DNA from: an uncultured Prevotellaceae bacterium
GTDB taxonomy: Bacteria; Bacteroidota; Bacteroidia; Bacteroidales; Bacteroidaceae
Assembly: GCA_902775475.1 (NCBI GenBank)
Contig: CACYME010000020.1
Location: 35,729 to 99,728 of the forward strand
Reading direction: 5' to 3'
Length of the DNA: 64,000 bases
Position 1 is the stretch's first letter. Each line of letters opens with the position of its first letter. The notes under the pieces are model-generated. The model was not told the DNA's origin, ran no database searches, and was given only the letters and a program-made list of their open reading frames with translations. Made by a program: the position numbers and the translations under genes. Positions 1 to 9,700 of this stretch are shown here, in pieces.

Positions 1-2
1 AC

Positions 3-206
3 AATAATGGCGAGCGCTTCGAGACCTACATCATCCGTGGCGAGCGCGGCAGCGGTTGCATCTGCCTGAACGGTGCCGCTGCCCGCAAGGTGCAGGTGGG
101 CGATACCGTCATCATCATCTCCTATGCACTGATGGACTTCGAGGAGGCAAAGACATTCCGCCCGTCGGTGGTCTTCCCGCGCAACAACAAGTTGGTGGAA
201 GGCTGA
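3..206 (+). CDS. panD: Aspartate 1-decarboxylase, C-terminal part (cut by window edge)
   Basis: PanD makes beta-alanine from L-aspartate for pantothenate and CoA synthesis in the cytoplasm. Only the last 67 residues are present; the gene begins before the window. The visible part matches the conserved family C-terminus: an N-N-G-x-R-F-E-T-Y segment followed by G-S-G-x-I-C-L-N-G-A-A-A and a V-G-D-x-V-I-I-I-S-Y-A strand. The self-cleavage G-S site that generates the pyruvoyl group lies upstream and cannot be seen. The gene converges on the prs/thioredoxin-like pair and shares an inverted-repeat terminator with it. A type II pantothenate kinase, also a CoA-pathway gene, lies 54 kb away in the same window. 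Identification rests on motif recognition and is fairly secure. Confidence 0.85.
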   Translation, partial: NNGERFETYIIRGERGSGCICLNGAAARKVQVGDTVIIISYALMDFEEAKTFRPSVVFPRNNKLVEG

Positions 207-232
207 CCTCTGCCAGCGTTCTGCCCGTCCGT

Positions 233-299
233 AAGAATCCGTCCGCTTCGGATTTTTGTCCGCGAATTGCGGGCGAAAATCTGAGGCGGGCGGATTCTT
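233..299. terminator. Bidirectional hairpin terminator between convergent genes
   Basis: Positions 233-246 pair with 286-299 with one mismatch. The interior continues the pairing (about 248-262 with 268-282, with G-U pairs), giving one long hairpin with a loop near 263-267. The plus strand ends in a short T-rich tract (TTCTTTTGT). It lies between the convergent panD end and the end of the thioredoxin-like lipoprotein, so it can serve both. Confidence 0.65.
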
Positions 300-322
300 T
301 TGTACTAGCCTGTTTTTTGCGC

Positions 323-1429
323 TTAGGGCAGCTGCTGTGCGATGAACTTCTGTAGCTCTTCGCCACGCAAGCCTTTCTGCAGAATCTTTCCCTCGCTGTC
401 GACGATGAGCATGAAGGGGATGGAATTGACGCTGAAGGTTTTGGCGGGAGCGGCATTCCAGCCTTTCAGGTCGCTGATTTGCGGCCACTCCAGCTTCAGG
501 TCGGTGATGGCACGGTTCCAGTCGGCTGCACTCTCGTCGAGCGAGATGCCCACGATGCCCAGGCCTTTGGCGTGGAAGTCGGCGTAGAGCTTCTTCATGA
601 AAGGCATCTCCTTACGGCAGGGGCCGCACCACGAAGCCCAGAAGTCGAGAATCGTCACCTTGTTCTTCTTCACCTCGCTCATTACGCTCAGCGGTGTGCC
701 GTCGGGGGTGTCAAGGGTGAAGTCGGCAATCTTCTGTCCCACCGAAGTGGCTTCCTGTGCCTTCAATGTGTTCTTCAGGGCTTCCACCTGGGGGCGCTGG
801 CTGAAGCGGGTGGGCAGTCTGTCGATGAGGCTGCGCACCAGTTCGGTATTCTCTTCGGGGTCGATGTAGCTCACCAGCAGGTTGAAGCCCAGCTCGTTGC
901 CGATGTTCTTCTCGGCAGCCTCGTTGAAGCGCTTGTTGATTTCGCTCACCAGCTGGTTGTAGCGCTCCATGAGCGCCCACTGGTCGTAGCTCTTCGTGGT
1001 GTCGCTGTAGACGAGGCTCTCCAGTTCGTGAATCTTCTCGTAGAAGGGGTTCACCTCTTCGTTGAGCTTCTGGATGGCGTCGTTAGCTTCCGTGCCGGCC
1101 ACGGTGGCCGTGCCGGCCTCGCTGCCGAAGGTAATCTTGATGTCGCCAGGCTCGGTGAAGAAGCTCACGGCGTTCATGCCGTCGTTCTCTACTGCCAGCG
1201 TGCAGAGCAGCACGCTGTCGGCAGCTCCCTCGTAGCTGAATTTTCCGCCACTTACGGTGATGGTGTCGATGGGCATGCCGTCGTTGTTGATGAGCAGCAG
1301 ATGGGTGCCGTCGGCCAGTGCCTGGGCTGTGCCCTCGATGGTGAACGACGATTTTTGGGCTTCCTGCTTGCAGGAGGCTGCCAGCAGCACAAGCATGGAG
1401 GCAGCAAAGATTTTCAGTTTGTAAGTCAT
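323..1429 (-). CDS. Thioredoxin-like lipoprotein with DUF4369-type N-terminus (TlpA/ResA type)
   Basis: This 368-residue protein is a predicted periplasm-facing thiol-disulfide oxidoreductase. Residues 1-20 form a lipoprotein signal ending in L-A-A-S-C, so Cys20 should be lipidated. Residues about 28-125 look like the DUF4369 beta domain common in Bacteroidetes TlpA-like proteins, followed by a helical middle. From about residue 230 there is a thioredoxin fold with the redox motif W-C-G-P-C near residue 267, preceded by L-D-F-W-A-S, and a cis-proline region S-I-P-F. The start codon lies 3 bp downstream of the prs stop, so the two genes are probably cotranscribed. The natural substrate is unknown; family members reduce disulfides in exported proteins or in cytochrome c maturation. 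Subfamily assignment is less certain than the fold. Confidence 0.88.
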   Translation of the reverse strand: MTYKLKIFAASMLVLLAASCKQEAQKSSFTIEGTAQALADGTHLLLINNDGMPIDTITVSGGKFSYEGAADSVLLCTLAVENDGMNAVSFFTEPGDIKITFGSEAGTATVAGTEANDAIQKLNEEVNPFYEKIHELESLVYSDTTKSYDQWALMERYNQLVSEINKRFNEAAEKNIGNELGFNLLVSYIDPEENTELVRSLIDRLPTRFSQRPQVEALKNTLKAQEATSVGQKIADFTLDTPDGTPLSVMSEVKKNKVTILDFWASWCGPCRKEMPFMKKLYADFHAKGLGIVGISLDESAADWNRAITDLKLEWPQISDLKGWNAAPAKTFSVNSIPFMLIVDSEGKILQKGLRGEELQKFIAQQLP

Positions 1430-1432
1430 GTT

Positions 1433-2365
1433 TTATACTAAGTATTGGTCGCTGATGCTTTCGTTGTTGATGACGCGGCGGATGGTCTCGGCAAACATGT
1501 CGGCCACGCTGATTTGCTTCACCTTGGCGCAGCGCTGGGTGTAGGGGATGCTGTCGGTGAAGACGATCTCCTCGAGTGCCGACATCTGCACGCGGTCGCT
1601 GGCGGGTCCGCTCATCACGCAGTGGCTGGCGCAGGCACGCACGCTCTTGGCTCCCGAGGCCATCATCAGGTCGGCGGCCTTCGTGATGGTGCCGGCGGTG
1701 TCGACCATGTCGTCGATGATGACGACATTCTTACCCTCCACCTCGCCAATAATCTGCATGGTGGCCACCACGTTGGCGCGGGCACGCGTCTTGTTGCACA
1801 GCACGAGCGGGCAACCCAGATACTTGGCATAGGTGTTGGCGCGCTTCGAGCCGCCTACGTCGGGCGAGGCGATGACCATGTCTTCGAGCTTCAGGCTCTG
1901 CAGATAGGGCAGGATGACGCCCGAGGCATAGAGGTGGTCAACGGGAACGTCGAAGAAGCCCTGAATCTGGTCGGCATGCAGGTCCATGGTGATGACGCGG
2001 TTCACGCCGGCCACGCTCAGCAGGTCGGCCACGAGCTTGGCGCCGATGCTGACGCGGGGCTTGTCCTTGCGGTCCTGGCGTGCCCAGCCGAAATAAGGCA
2101 TCACGGCGTTGATGGTGCGTGCCGATGCGCGCTTGGCAGCGTCAATCATCAGCAGCAACTCCATCAGGTTGTCGCTGCTGGGGAAGGTGCTCTGCACCAG
2201 GAACACGTCGCGGCCGCGCACTGACTCTTCATAGCTGACGGCGAACTCTCCATCAGAGAACTTCGTCATCTGCATCTTGCCCAGCGGGCATCCCAGACTC
2301 TGGCAAATTCTTTCGGCCAAATACCTCGTGGCTGTGCCCGAGAAGACCATGTAGGAACTATCCAT
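1433..2365 (-). CDS. prs: Ribose-phosphate pyrophosphokinase
   Basis: PRPP synthetase transfers pyrophosphate from ATP to ribose 5-phosphate, supplying PRPP for nucleotide, histidine and tryptophan synthesis. The 310-residue length is normal for the family. Visible landmarks are the N-terminal F-S-G-T-A-T-R-Y-L-A-E strand, the ATP loop with F-x-x-D-N-L-M-E-L-L, the Y-F-G-W-A-R-Q-D-R-K flexible loop, the D-L-H-A-D-Q-I-Q-G-F-F metal and phosphate region, and the PRPP-binding loop V-I-I-D-D-M-V-D-T-A-G-T near residue 213. The chosen ATG gives a short leader before the conserved N-terminus; the internal Met6 is an alternative. It precedes the thioredoxin-like lipoprotein by 3 bp. The upstream gap contains T-rich tandem repeats rather than a clear promoter. 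Confidence 0.96.
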   Translation of the reverse strand: MDSSYMVFSGTATRYLAERICQSLGCPLGKMQMTKFSDGEFAVSYEESVRGRDVFLVQSTFPSSDNLMELLLMIDAAKRASARTINAVMPYFGWARQDRKDKPRVSIGAKLVADLLSVAGVNRVITMDLHADQIQGFFDVPVDHLYASGVILPYLQSLKLEDMVIASPDVGGSKRANTYAKYLGCPLVLCNKTRARANVVATMQIIGEVEGKNVVIIDDMVDTAGTITKAADLMMASGAKSVRACASHCVMSGPASDRVQMSALEEIVFTDSIPYTQRCAKVKQISVADMFAETIRRVINNESISDQYLV

Positions 2366-2369
2366 TATT

Positions 2370-2413
2370 GTTTAGTGTTTATGGTTTATTGTTGAGTGTT
2401 TATTGTTGAGTGA
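2370..2413. repeat. Short degenerate tandem repeat between prs and the ThiE-like gene
   Basis: The gap contains two near copies of GTTTATTGTTGAGTG and a related GTTTAGTGTTTATGG. The units resemble the heptameric TGTTGAG-type repeats found elsewhere in the window, here in an intergenic position. Confidence 0.6.
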
Positions 2414-2418
2414 CTATA

Positions 2419-3027
2419 TCACGAGACGGCCTTCTGGAGCTTCTTGAAATGGGCGATAAGCTCCTTGAAATCCTGCCCCTGGTGGATGTTGAAGCGGTTC
2501 CACAGGTCACCACACACCACAACGCCGCCAAAGCCCAGGTCGGCCAGCTGGCGGATGTTGTCGAGGTTCACGCCGCCGAGGGCATAGACGTGTCGGTCGA
2601 TGAGTCCCTGCTTCGAGGCTGCCTTTAGCTCTTCTGCTGTAAACGACTGACGGTCATTGGGGTTGCTCTGACTGTCGAAAATGGTTTTCAGGAAGACGTA
2701 GCTGGATTGTTTCTTTGCCTGCTTCAGCTGGTCGATGGCCGTACAGGTGCGGCTGACGTTGCCGCGGTAGCCATAGGGCAGCTCCGTGTCGGGCATCTCT
2801 AAATGGATGCCGCGCAAGCCGTATTCCTCGCGCAGGTAGAAATGATGGTGAACGGTGATTCGCCTGTAGTAGTCGTCGGGTAGAAGCGTCAGCAGGCGTT
2901 CTGAGTAGACAGGTTCTGACGCAGGCTTAAACAAGTGCATACTCTCCATTCCCTCCTCGAAGAGGGCGGTGAGGATGATATTTTCTTCCACGAAGAACGT
3001 GGCTTTGGTCATGATGATAAGTTTCAT
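2419..3027 (-). CDS. Thiamine phosphate synthase-like protein (ThiE/TenI fold)
   Basis: This 202-residue protein has the pattern of a ThiE/TenI TIM barrel. Early comes R-L-L-T-L-L-P-D-D-Y, then a strand leading to H-H-H-F-Y-L and G-L-R-G-I-H-L-E, a middle C-T-A-I-D-Q-L segment, and late V-Y-A-L-G-G-V-N-L-D-N-I with G-G-V-V-V-C-G-D-L-W. The late A-L-G-G-V motif is the phosphate-binding loop. The G-I-H-L-E strand replaces the G-V-H-L-G of true ThiE, and the A-R-x-x-G-A-D-Y core is not obvious, so this may be a TenI-like or divergent enzyme that does not make thiamine phosphate. No other thiamine gene is nearby. A TAACTTTG promoter element lies just upstream. Confidence 0.7.
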   Translation of the reverse strand: MKLIIMTKATFFVEENIILTALFEEGMESMHLFKPASEPVYSERLLTLLPDDYYRRITVHHHFYLREEYGLRGIHLEMPDTELPYGYRGNVSRTCTAIDQLKQAKKQSSYVFLKTIFDSQSNPNDRQSFTAEELKAASKQGLIDRHVYALGGVNLDNIRQLADLGFGGVVVCGDLWNRFNIHQGQDFKELIAHFKKLQKAVS

Positions 3028-3052
3028 CTCTGCTAAAGTGCCTTTTCGACTG

Positions 3053-3060
3053 CAAAGTTA
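3053..3060 (-). promoter_or_regulatory. Promoter -7 element of the ThiE-like gene
   Basis: The minus strand reads TAACTTTG, matching the Bacteroidetes TAnnTTTG consensus, about 25 nt before the start codon. No convincing -33 TTTG is present at the expected distance. Confidence 0.5.
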
Positions 3061-3346
3061 CAAAAGAGTTAGGAGTTAGGAGTAGCGAACAGCGAGTTTT
3101 TACTGTGCTGTTAATCTTTTTTAACTCCTATCTCCTTGTGCATAGCCCTTCCGATTGTTCAATTTTTCAAGCTGCTTGGTTGCCTCAAAGTTTTTGTAAG
3201 ACCACTTCCTCGCTGACAGGGGCATTTCTTTAAGTAATGATATTGCAATTGACCTGTTTGTGCGTAGCCCTGCCTGACTTTGGACTCGCACAGAGTAATG
3301 ATTTAATAGCATTAAATTGAAGTCAATATATAACCATTTGGTATGT

Positions 3347-3416
3347 TTGCCCCAGCGGGGCAAGATAGTGGTAGCCAGCCATACAGCTGCCCCGTTAGGG
3401 GCTGCGAAATGGCTGG
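3347..3416. repeat. Two adjacent GC-rich hairpins
   Basis: First hairpin: TTGCCCC (3347-3353) pairs with GGGGCAA (3357-3363) around a 3-nt loop. Second hairpin: CCAGCCAT (3375-3382) pairs with ATGGCTGG (3409-3416), and inside it GCCCC (3389-3393) pairs with GGGGC (3398-3402) around GTTA. There is no T-tract after either, so a simple terminator is unlikely. Confidence 0.7.
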
Positions 3417-3645
3417 TGTAGATGTTGCAAGCGTAAGCCTCTCTCTTAGAGAAAGATGTTCTCTGCGAGACACTGCGTCCTCTGCGTCTCTGCGCGGGAA
3501 CAAATGAGATTTGCTGCTCGACAAAGACCTCACGCTTCCCCACAGCAGCAGTGATGAGGGGAAAAAGGCGGCGACAAATGGGGACCAGGCCACACCGGAG
3601 CGGGAAAAAGGCCACGCCTTTTCCGTTGGCAGCGGACGGGGACGA

Positions 3646-3669
3646 TATTGGCAGCGGCCGCTGCCAATA
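3646..3669. repeat. Perfect 24-bp palindrome
   Basis: The segment equals its own reverse complement over all 24 positions, centred on GCGGCCGC. The 10-bp word TTGGCAGCGG also occurs once just before it (3627-3636). It lies about 50 bp past the 3' end of the AddAB fusion. It could be a cruciform, a protein-binding site or part of a small mobile repeat. Confidence 0.8.
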
Positions 3670-3719
3670 ATGGGGGAAGCTGCGCACAAATAGGTCAACT
3701 GCTATATCATTGCCTTTCC

Positions 3720-6700
3720 TTATTGTCCAAAGCACAGCTGGCGGTAGGGGCAGTTGACGCAACGCTGTTGGTCGGTGGTGGGCTCGAGCGGCGTGTCGGG
3801 GTCGAACATGCGCTCGATGGTTTCGCTCAGCAGCTGCATGAAGAGCGGAGCCAGCTCGCTGACATCGCTGATGGGCTGCTGCTTGCCCAGCTGCAGGATG
3901 GGGTCGTAGTCGTCGCCCTGAGCATGCTGGATGAAGAGCAGGGCTGGCGAGACGGGTGTCTGCGGATGTTCGCGGGCCACGATAATGGAGTAGAGCATCG
4001 TCTGCAGGTAGTAGTCGGAGTGGTTCTTCAGGCTCTCCTGGGCGAAGATGGCCTCCACGTCGGCCAGCGGCTTCAGGCGGTGGGCACCGGTCTTGTAGTC
4101 GATGACGCGGATGTGCTGCCGTCCGTCTCGGTCGGTAATCATGTCGAGGCGGTCGATGCGTCCGCCGATGGTTGCCTTCTGCGGGCCTTTGGCTCCACTG
4201 AGGGGCAGTTCCATGCTGACCAGCCCTTCGAGGTCGAGGATGGTGAAGGGTGCCAGCTGGCGGTCGATGGTGAGCAGCTGCCGCAGGTAGTGAATGATGA
4301 CCTGGCGGTTGATGAGCTGCAGGCCGTTCAGGCGTGGATGGAAGTTGGGGCGGTCGTCGCGTATCTGGAACAGTTCGGTGCGGAAGGCCTCGTCAACGGC
4401 GCGCTCTATGTCGGCTTTCGTCTTCAGCAGGTGGTCGATGTCGCGGGCCAGTATCTGGTGGCTCTGGTTCATCAGACGGGTGTAGATGATGCGCGAAGCC
4501 TCGTGGAAGATGTTGCCGAAGATGCGGTTGTCGATGGTGTCGTCGTCAGTCTCGTCGGGTTCGCGCAGCTTCTCCACATAGTAGTAGTGGAACTGTAGCG
4601 GACAGCGCAGATAGCGGTTGATGGCCGTCGGCGTGAGCAGCTCGGGCAGCTGGGCACGGTTCTCCACGGCCTGTGGCTGGCGCTTCTGGCTGTCCTGTCC
4701 GCCTTGCAGCGTGAGGTAGTTGATGCGATGGGGGCATTCCACCATCAGCTGTAGCAGGAAACGGCTCATCTCGCCCTTTTGTCCGTCGGCGGTGGAGTTG
4801 TTGTAGACGATGGTCACGTCGTCGGCACGCTGCAGCAGGCGGTGGAAGTAGTAGCTGTAGATGGCCACCTGGTGGTCGGGCGTGGTCAGGCCGTAGGCTT
4901 TGCGCAGGCTGTAGGGGATGAACGAGGTGTCGCTTGCGCCCCGTGGCATGTTGCCCTCGCTGGCCGAGAGGATGAGCAGGTGGCGGAAGTCGAGGTTGCG
5001 CGTCTCCAGCAGTCCCATCACCTGCAGGCCTTCGGCGGGCTCGCCGTGGAAGGGCACGGTGGTTGTCTGCATCAGCTGGTTGATGAGGCGTCCGAGCGTG
5101 ATGCTGTCGGTGATGAGGTCGCCACTCTCGGCCAGGTTCTGCAGACGGTTCAGCAGCATCCAGGCGCGGAAGATGCATTCCTGGAGCAGCACGTCCTCTT
5201 GAATGTTGAGCGTTGAGTGTTGAGCGTTGAGTGCTGAGTGCAGGGTGCTGAATGACGTGGCTACCAGCTGGAGCACGTCGCAGAGCCAGCTGAGCAGTTC
5301 TCCGTTCTGATGCTGAGGCGCAAATGGGCGGAAGAGCTGGGTTGTGAGCTCGTCAACTTGCAGCTGTTGTCGGGTGGGGAAGTAGTTCTTCTCCTCGCGC
5401 AGCTGCTTCAGCAAGGCAGATACCTGCGGCGAGGCACTCATCAGATAGGGATGGCGTAGCAGGGCGCTCACCTGTCGCAGGCGGAAGTGCTCGCGCTGGT
5501 GGTCGTAGCCATCGCGGCGCAGGGTGACAAGCTGGTTGACAAGCGATGCCACTGGCGAGAGCGAAAGGGGATAGCCGGTGGTGATGTTCACGTTGTCCAC
5601 ATTGTCGGGCAGACAGTGGGTGATGGCGGGCAGCAGACCCTCGTTGCACAGCACGACGGCGGTGCTGCTGGTGGCCTCGTGCCCCTTCAGCCACTGGGCG
5701 GCATAGCGGGCCTGGATGTTCTCTGTCGATGCCGAGACGATGCTGATGTGCTTTGGCTGGGCGAAGTTATTATAGATGTGCTCGTCGTCGATGTCCAGCT
5801 CGTTGGGGAAGTCGGCCTGGTACTGGCTAATGAAGTGGCCGGTCTCGTTGTCTTTCATGTAATAGCGGTCGAAGTCCCAGTAGAAGCGTGCCTTTCCCTC
5901 GCGGCGTAGCAGGGTGAAGAGGCGCTGCTCCACTTGCAGCAGCACGTTGAAGCCTACGAAGATGTAGTTGTCGTAGGCAAAGTTGATGCCAGGGGCTGTC
6001 ACCACTTCTTTATATAGCGAGCCCTCATAGGCCAGCCCCTGCTCCGCCAGACGCTGGTTGAAATCGTGGTAGATGGCTCCCATGCGGTTCCACAGGCGCA
6101 GGAAGCGTTGCTTCAGCTCGCTGTTGTGCTCGTCGCTGAAATTGCTGAAGAAGCGCCGCAGCACCTGCCGCTGCTCGTCGGTCAGGAAGCTGTCGTCGTC
6201 CATCTCGTGCAGGTCGCTGAGGTTGGCCAGCACGCGGTCGGCATCGGCCATCTGCTTGTCGAGGTCGTCGAAGTCGGCGAGCAACAGCTGCCCCCACCCG
6301 TAAAAGTGGTCGAGCGTCTCGTCGATGCCCGTCTGTGCGGTAAAACTCTTATGCAGGTCGCACACCAGCTTGATGGGGTCGGCCACCTGCCGCTCAGAGT
6401 GCTGACGGAACAGCTCGCTAATGGTGATGTAGGCAGGACTCCAGATGGGCCGCCCGGCCTTGCGTGCCAACAGCTCGTTGAGGAAGAGCGAGGCTCGCTT
6501 GTTGGGGAAGACGACCGCCACACGCGACAGGTCGTTGCCGTACTTGCTTAGAATATCATCAGCCACATAGGAAAGGAAACCCTCGTGACTGCCCATCATG
6601 GGCTCCTCCCCAACGGATGGAAGTTGGTAGCTAAGCCCCTCCCTTGGGGAAGGGTTGGGGTGGGCTGAGAGGTTGGTCAGGTCCGTAGGCTTTACCTCGA

Positions 6701-9700
6701 TAATCTTATTGCTATAGACCAGCCATAAGTAGCCCGTCACGTTCTGGTGTCCCATGTCGCTGAGCAGTTGCATGTAGTTGCGCACCTGCTTATGATATTC
6801 CTCGCGCTCACGTCCAAACTTGAAGTCGACGACGATGGTCTGCTTGCCGTCGGCCATCACGCGGTCTGGTCGGTGCTCTACCACGCGTCCCGACTTTGGG
6901 TCGATGCTCAGGATGGTACACTCGTTGAACAGCTGCCAGCGTCCGGGCTTGAACCATTCAGCCACACGAGGGCTCGACAGCCGTTTGCGCAGCAGGTCGA
7001 GCAGATGGGGGCGAGTCAGTTCGCCATCGTAGAGGATTCCCTCCTGCTCCAGTTGCTGAAGCACCGAGTCGACGTCATCGGTGGAGCGTATGGAGGAGAG
7101 GACGCTGTGCATGACGCTACCCAGCTGGATGTACTGCATCTGGAGGCTCTGCTCGTCCTCATCGGCGTCGGGCTTGGAGAACTCGATGCTTTTCTTGCTC
7201 TGCTTGAAGTTGACCTTCGTGTCGAAGGTCTCGATGCCCACCTTCACGGGTGTGCTTTCCTGCAGGAAGGGGTTTGAGGTTTGAGATTTGAGGCTTGAGG
7301 CTTGAGGTTTGGGATTGGCTGCTTGCGGCTTGTAGGTAAAGACGATGGGGGCGCTCTCGTCTTCCTGTCCAGTCAGGGAGGCTCCGTCGAGGCCTTCTGT
7401 AATCTCAGGGAGCACCTTCTCGATGAGTGCCGAGCGCGACAGGGCGGTGCTCTTCCGCTTTCCATAGACATAGAGGCGCTTCGAGGCACGGGTGAAGGCC
7501 ACGTAGAGCAGGTTCAGGTTGTCCACGATGTTCTGCTGATGCTCCTCCTTGTAGTTGCTGTCGTAGATGGTGCCCTTCATGCCCTTCTGGCTGAAGTCGA
7601 TGGGAGCCAGCGGCAAGCGGTTGAAGGGTGCTTCGCCAGGCGTGCACCACAGCACGTCGGGCATCTCTAATCGCCAGTCGCAGAAAGGTACGAGCACATG
7701 GTGGAACTCCAGTCCCTTCGACTTGTGGATGGAGATGATACGCAGGCCGTCGGTCTCCGGGCTTTGGATGGTCTTGGCGCCGATGCTTTCGTCCCATTCC
7801 CGCAGGAACCCGTCAATGTCAGAGCCGTTGTCGGCGGCGTAGGCGGTCACCTGGTCGAAGAAGGCGCAGAGATAGGCGCTCTGGTTGCCCATGCGGTCGA
7901 GCTGCAACAGGCTGTAGAGCTGTTCCGTCAGCTCATAGAGGGGCAGTTGCAGGAGTGCCAGGATGGCGTCCTCGGCAAAGAACTGCTCGGGTGTGGAAGA
8001 ATGTATCTCCTCGAGACTTGCCTTGGCTATTGCGTCGTCGGGATGGCTGAGGTGACGCAGTGCCGTGACGATGGCCATCACGGCCGACGAGGCATCTAAG
8101 CGGAAAGCCTCGTCGCTGACCACCTTCAGGTCGGGCAGTTGCTCGTTCAGATGCTTGGCAATGAGGGGGATGTAGCTGTTGGTACGCACCAGGATGGCGA
8201 TGTCAGAAGCCTTTGCCCCTTCGCTGAGCAGTTCTTCTATCTGTGTGGTCAGTGCCGTCAGCGTCTTGCTTTCATAGTCGGCAGCGGGAAACAGGGTAAC
8301 GCTCACCTGACCCTCGCAGGGCTTGCCGTCGGGCACCTTCTGCTTCACGTCGCCGTAGGCCGTCACCTCCTCCTGCTTGGCCGCTTCGATGAAGAAGGCG
8401 TTATTGAAATTGACGATGCTGGGTGCCGAGCGGCGGTTGGTGTCGAGCGTGTCTACATAGACCATCTGCTGTGCATTGGGAAACTCGTCCGTGATGCCAG
8501 CCAGCAGGCGCCAGTCGCCGCTACGCCAGCGGTAGATGCTCTGCTTCACGTCGCCCACGATGAGGTTCTCCGACCCCTTGTGACTCATGGTTTCCTGGAG
8601 CAGAATCTTGAAGTTCTGCCACTGTACGGTCGATGTGTCCTGGAACTCGTCGATCATGATGTGCTCCAGGTGGGTGCCAATCTTCTCGAAGATGAAGGGC
8701 GTGTCGCTGCCGTCGATGAGCTCGTGGAGCAGCTGCTGCGTGTCGCTGAGCAGGAAGCGGTTCTGCTCGTCGTTCAGCTGGCGCATCTTCTGCTCGATGT
8801 TGCCCAGCAGGCGCAGCTGCGACAGGTGGCGCAGCGTCAGGTCTGCACTCTTGTAGAGCTTCCATTGGCGTGGCTGCTCCTCGATGGCCTGGCTCAGCAG
8901 GCTACCCAGAGAGGTGCTGGCAAGGTGGTAGATGAGGTCGCGGCGCTGATGGTTTTTCTTGCACCATTTCTCGGGCTGGCCGTTGCAGTCGAGGGCGCGG
9001 CTGGTGAGCACCGACTCGTCGAACACGCCGTTGCGCAGCTTCACGAACAGGCTGGCTACGCCGGTGTTGCCGTAGCTCAGGTCGCTGATGTCGAGGCCCT
9101 CGTCCTCTAAGACGGCGAAGAAGGCGTTGCCGATGTCCTGCATGCGCTTCATGGCCTCACTGCGCATGCGGCGCAGCTCCTCCTGATAGTCGCTGAAGAA
9201 GTCCTTCTTCTGCATCAGTGCCGTCAGCTCCTGGCTGTGGGCCTTGTAGTAGTCGCGGAAGATGGTTCGCCCAAATTTCTTGATTTGCCCGATGACATTC
9301 CAGGAGCGGTCGTCGCTGATGTTGTCCATAATGTAGGTCATCAGCCATTGAAGCATCAGGTCGGTGGCCGAGAGCGAGTCGATGAGCTGGTCGACGGCGG
9401 CCTCCTCCATCTGCACGTCGTTCAGTCCTACGCGCAGGTTGGCCGTCAGGTTCAGCTCGCGGGCCAGGTTGCGCATGACGCTCTGGAAGAACGAGTCGAT
9501 GGTCTCCACGTGGAAGTAGCTGTAGTTGTGGAGCAGCAGGTGCAGCGCCTGCCCTGCCCGTTCGGCTATCTGCTGGGGCGAGAGCTCGCCCTTTAAGGCT
9601 TCGCTCACTTTCTCCTGATAGGACTTGGAATCGGGCAACTCTCGCCAGATGCCATAGAGCTGGCTCAGGATGCGCATCTTCATTTCCTCGGTGGCCTTGT

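Larger units (their letters stand above)
3061..3719. other. Repeat-rich intergenic spacer with no convincing gene
   Basis: The 660 bp between the ThiE-like gene and the end of the AddAB fusion contain open frames on both strands, but their translations are Arg/Ser/Pro-rich, lack domain-like pattern and overlap strong inverted repeats. The stretch instead holds AGTTAGG-type tandem repeats (about 3068-3085), two adjacent GC hairpins (3347-3416), a CTCTGCG-rich stretch (about 3456-3500) and a perfect 24-bp palindrome (3646-3669). I see no tRNA. Confidence 0.6.

Noticed and set aside
479-1441. 320-codon plus-strand frame opposite the thioredoxin-like gene
   Set aside because: Val/His/Gln/Gly-rich antisense shadow of GC-rich coding sequence; the minus-strand gene has clear motifs. 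The same applies to the long antisense frames over prs, nhaC, uxaA, uxaC and the AddAB fusion.
3121-3762. Long minus-strand open frame (213 codons) in the spacer after the AddAB fusion, and a second nested frame 3312-3698
   Set aside because: Translation is Arg/Pro/Ser-rich without domain pattern, crosses two hairpins and the 24-bp palindrome, and overlaps the AddAB stop; treated as noncoding.
5204-7314. Possible CRISPR-like arrays from short repeats
   Set aside because: Units are only 7 bp in direct tandem without spacers; no cas genes in the window.
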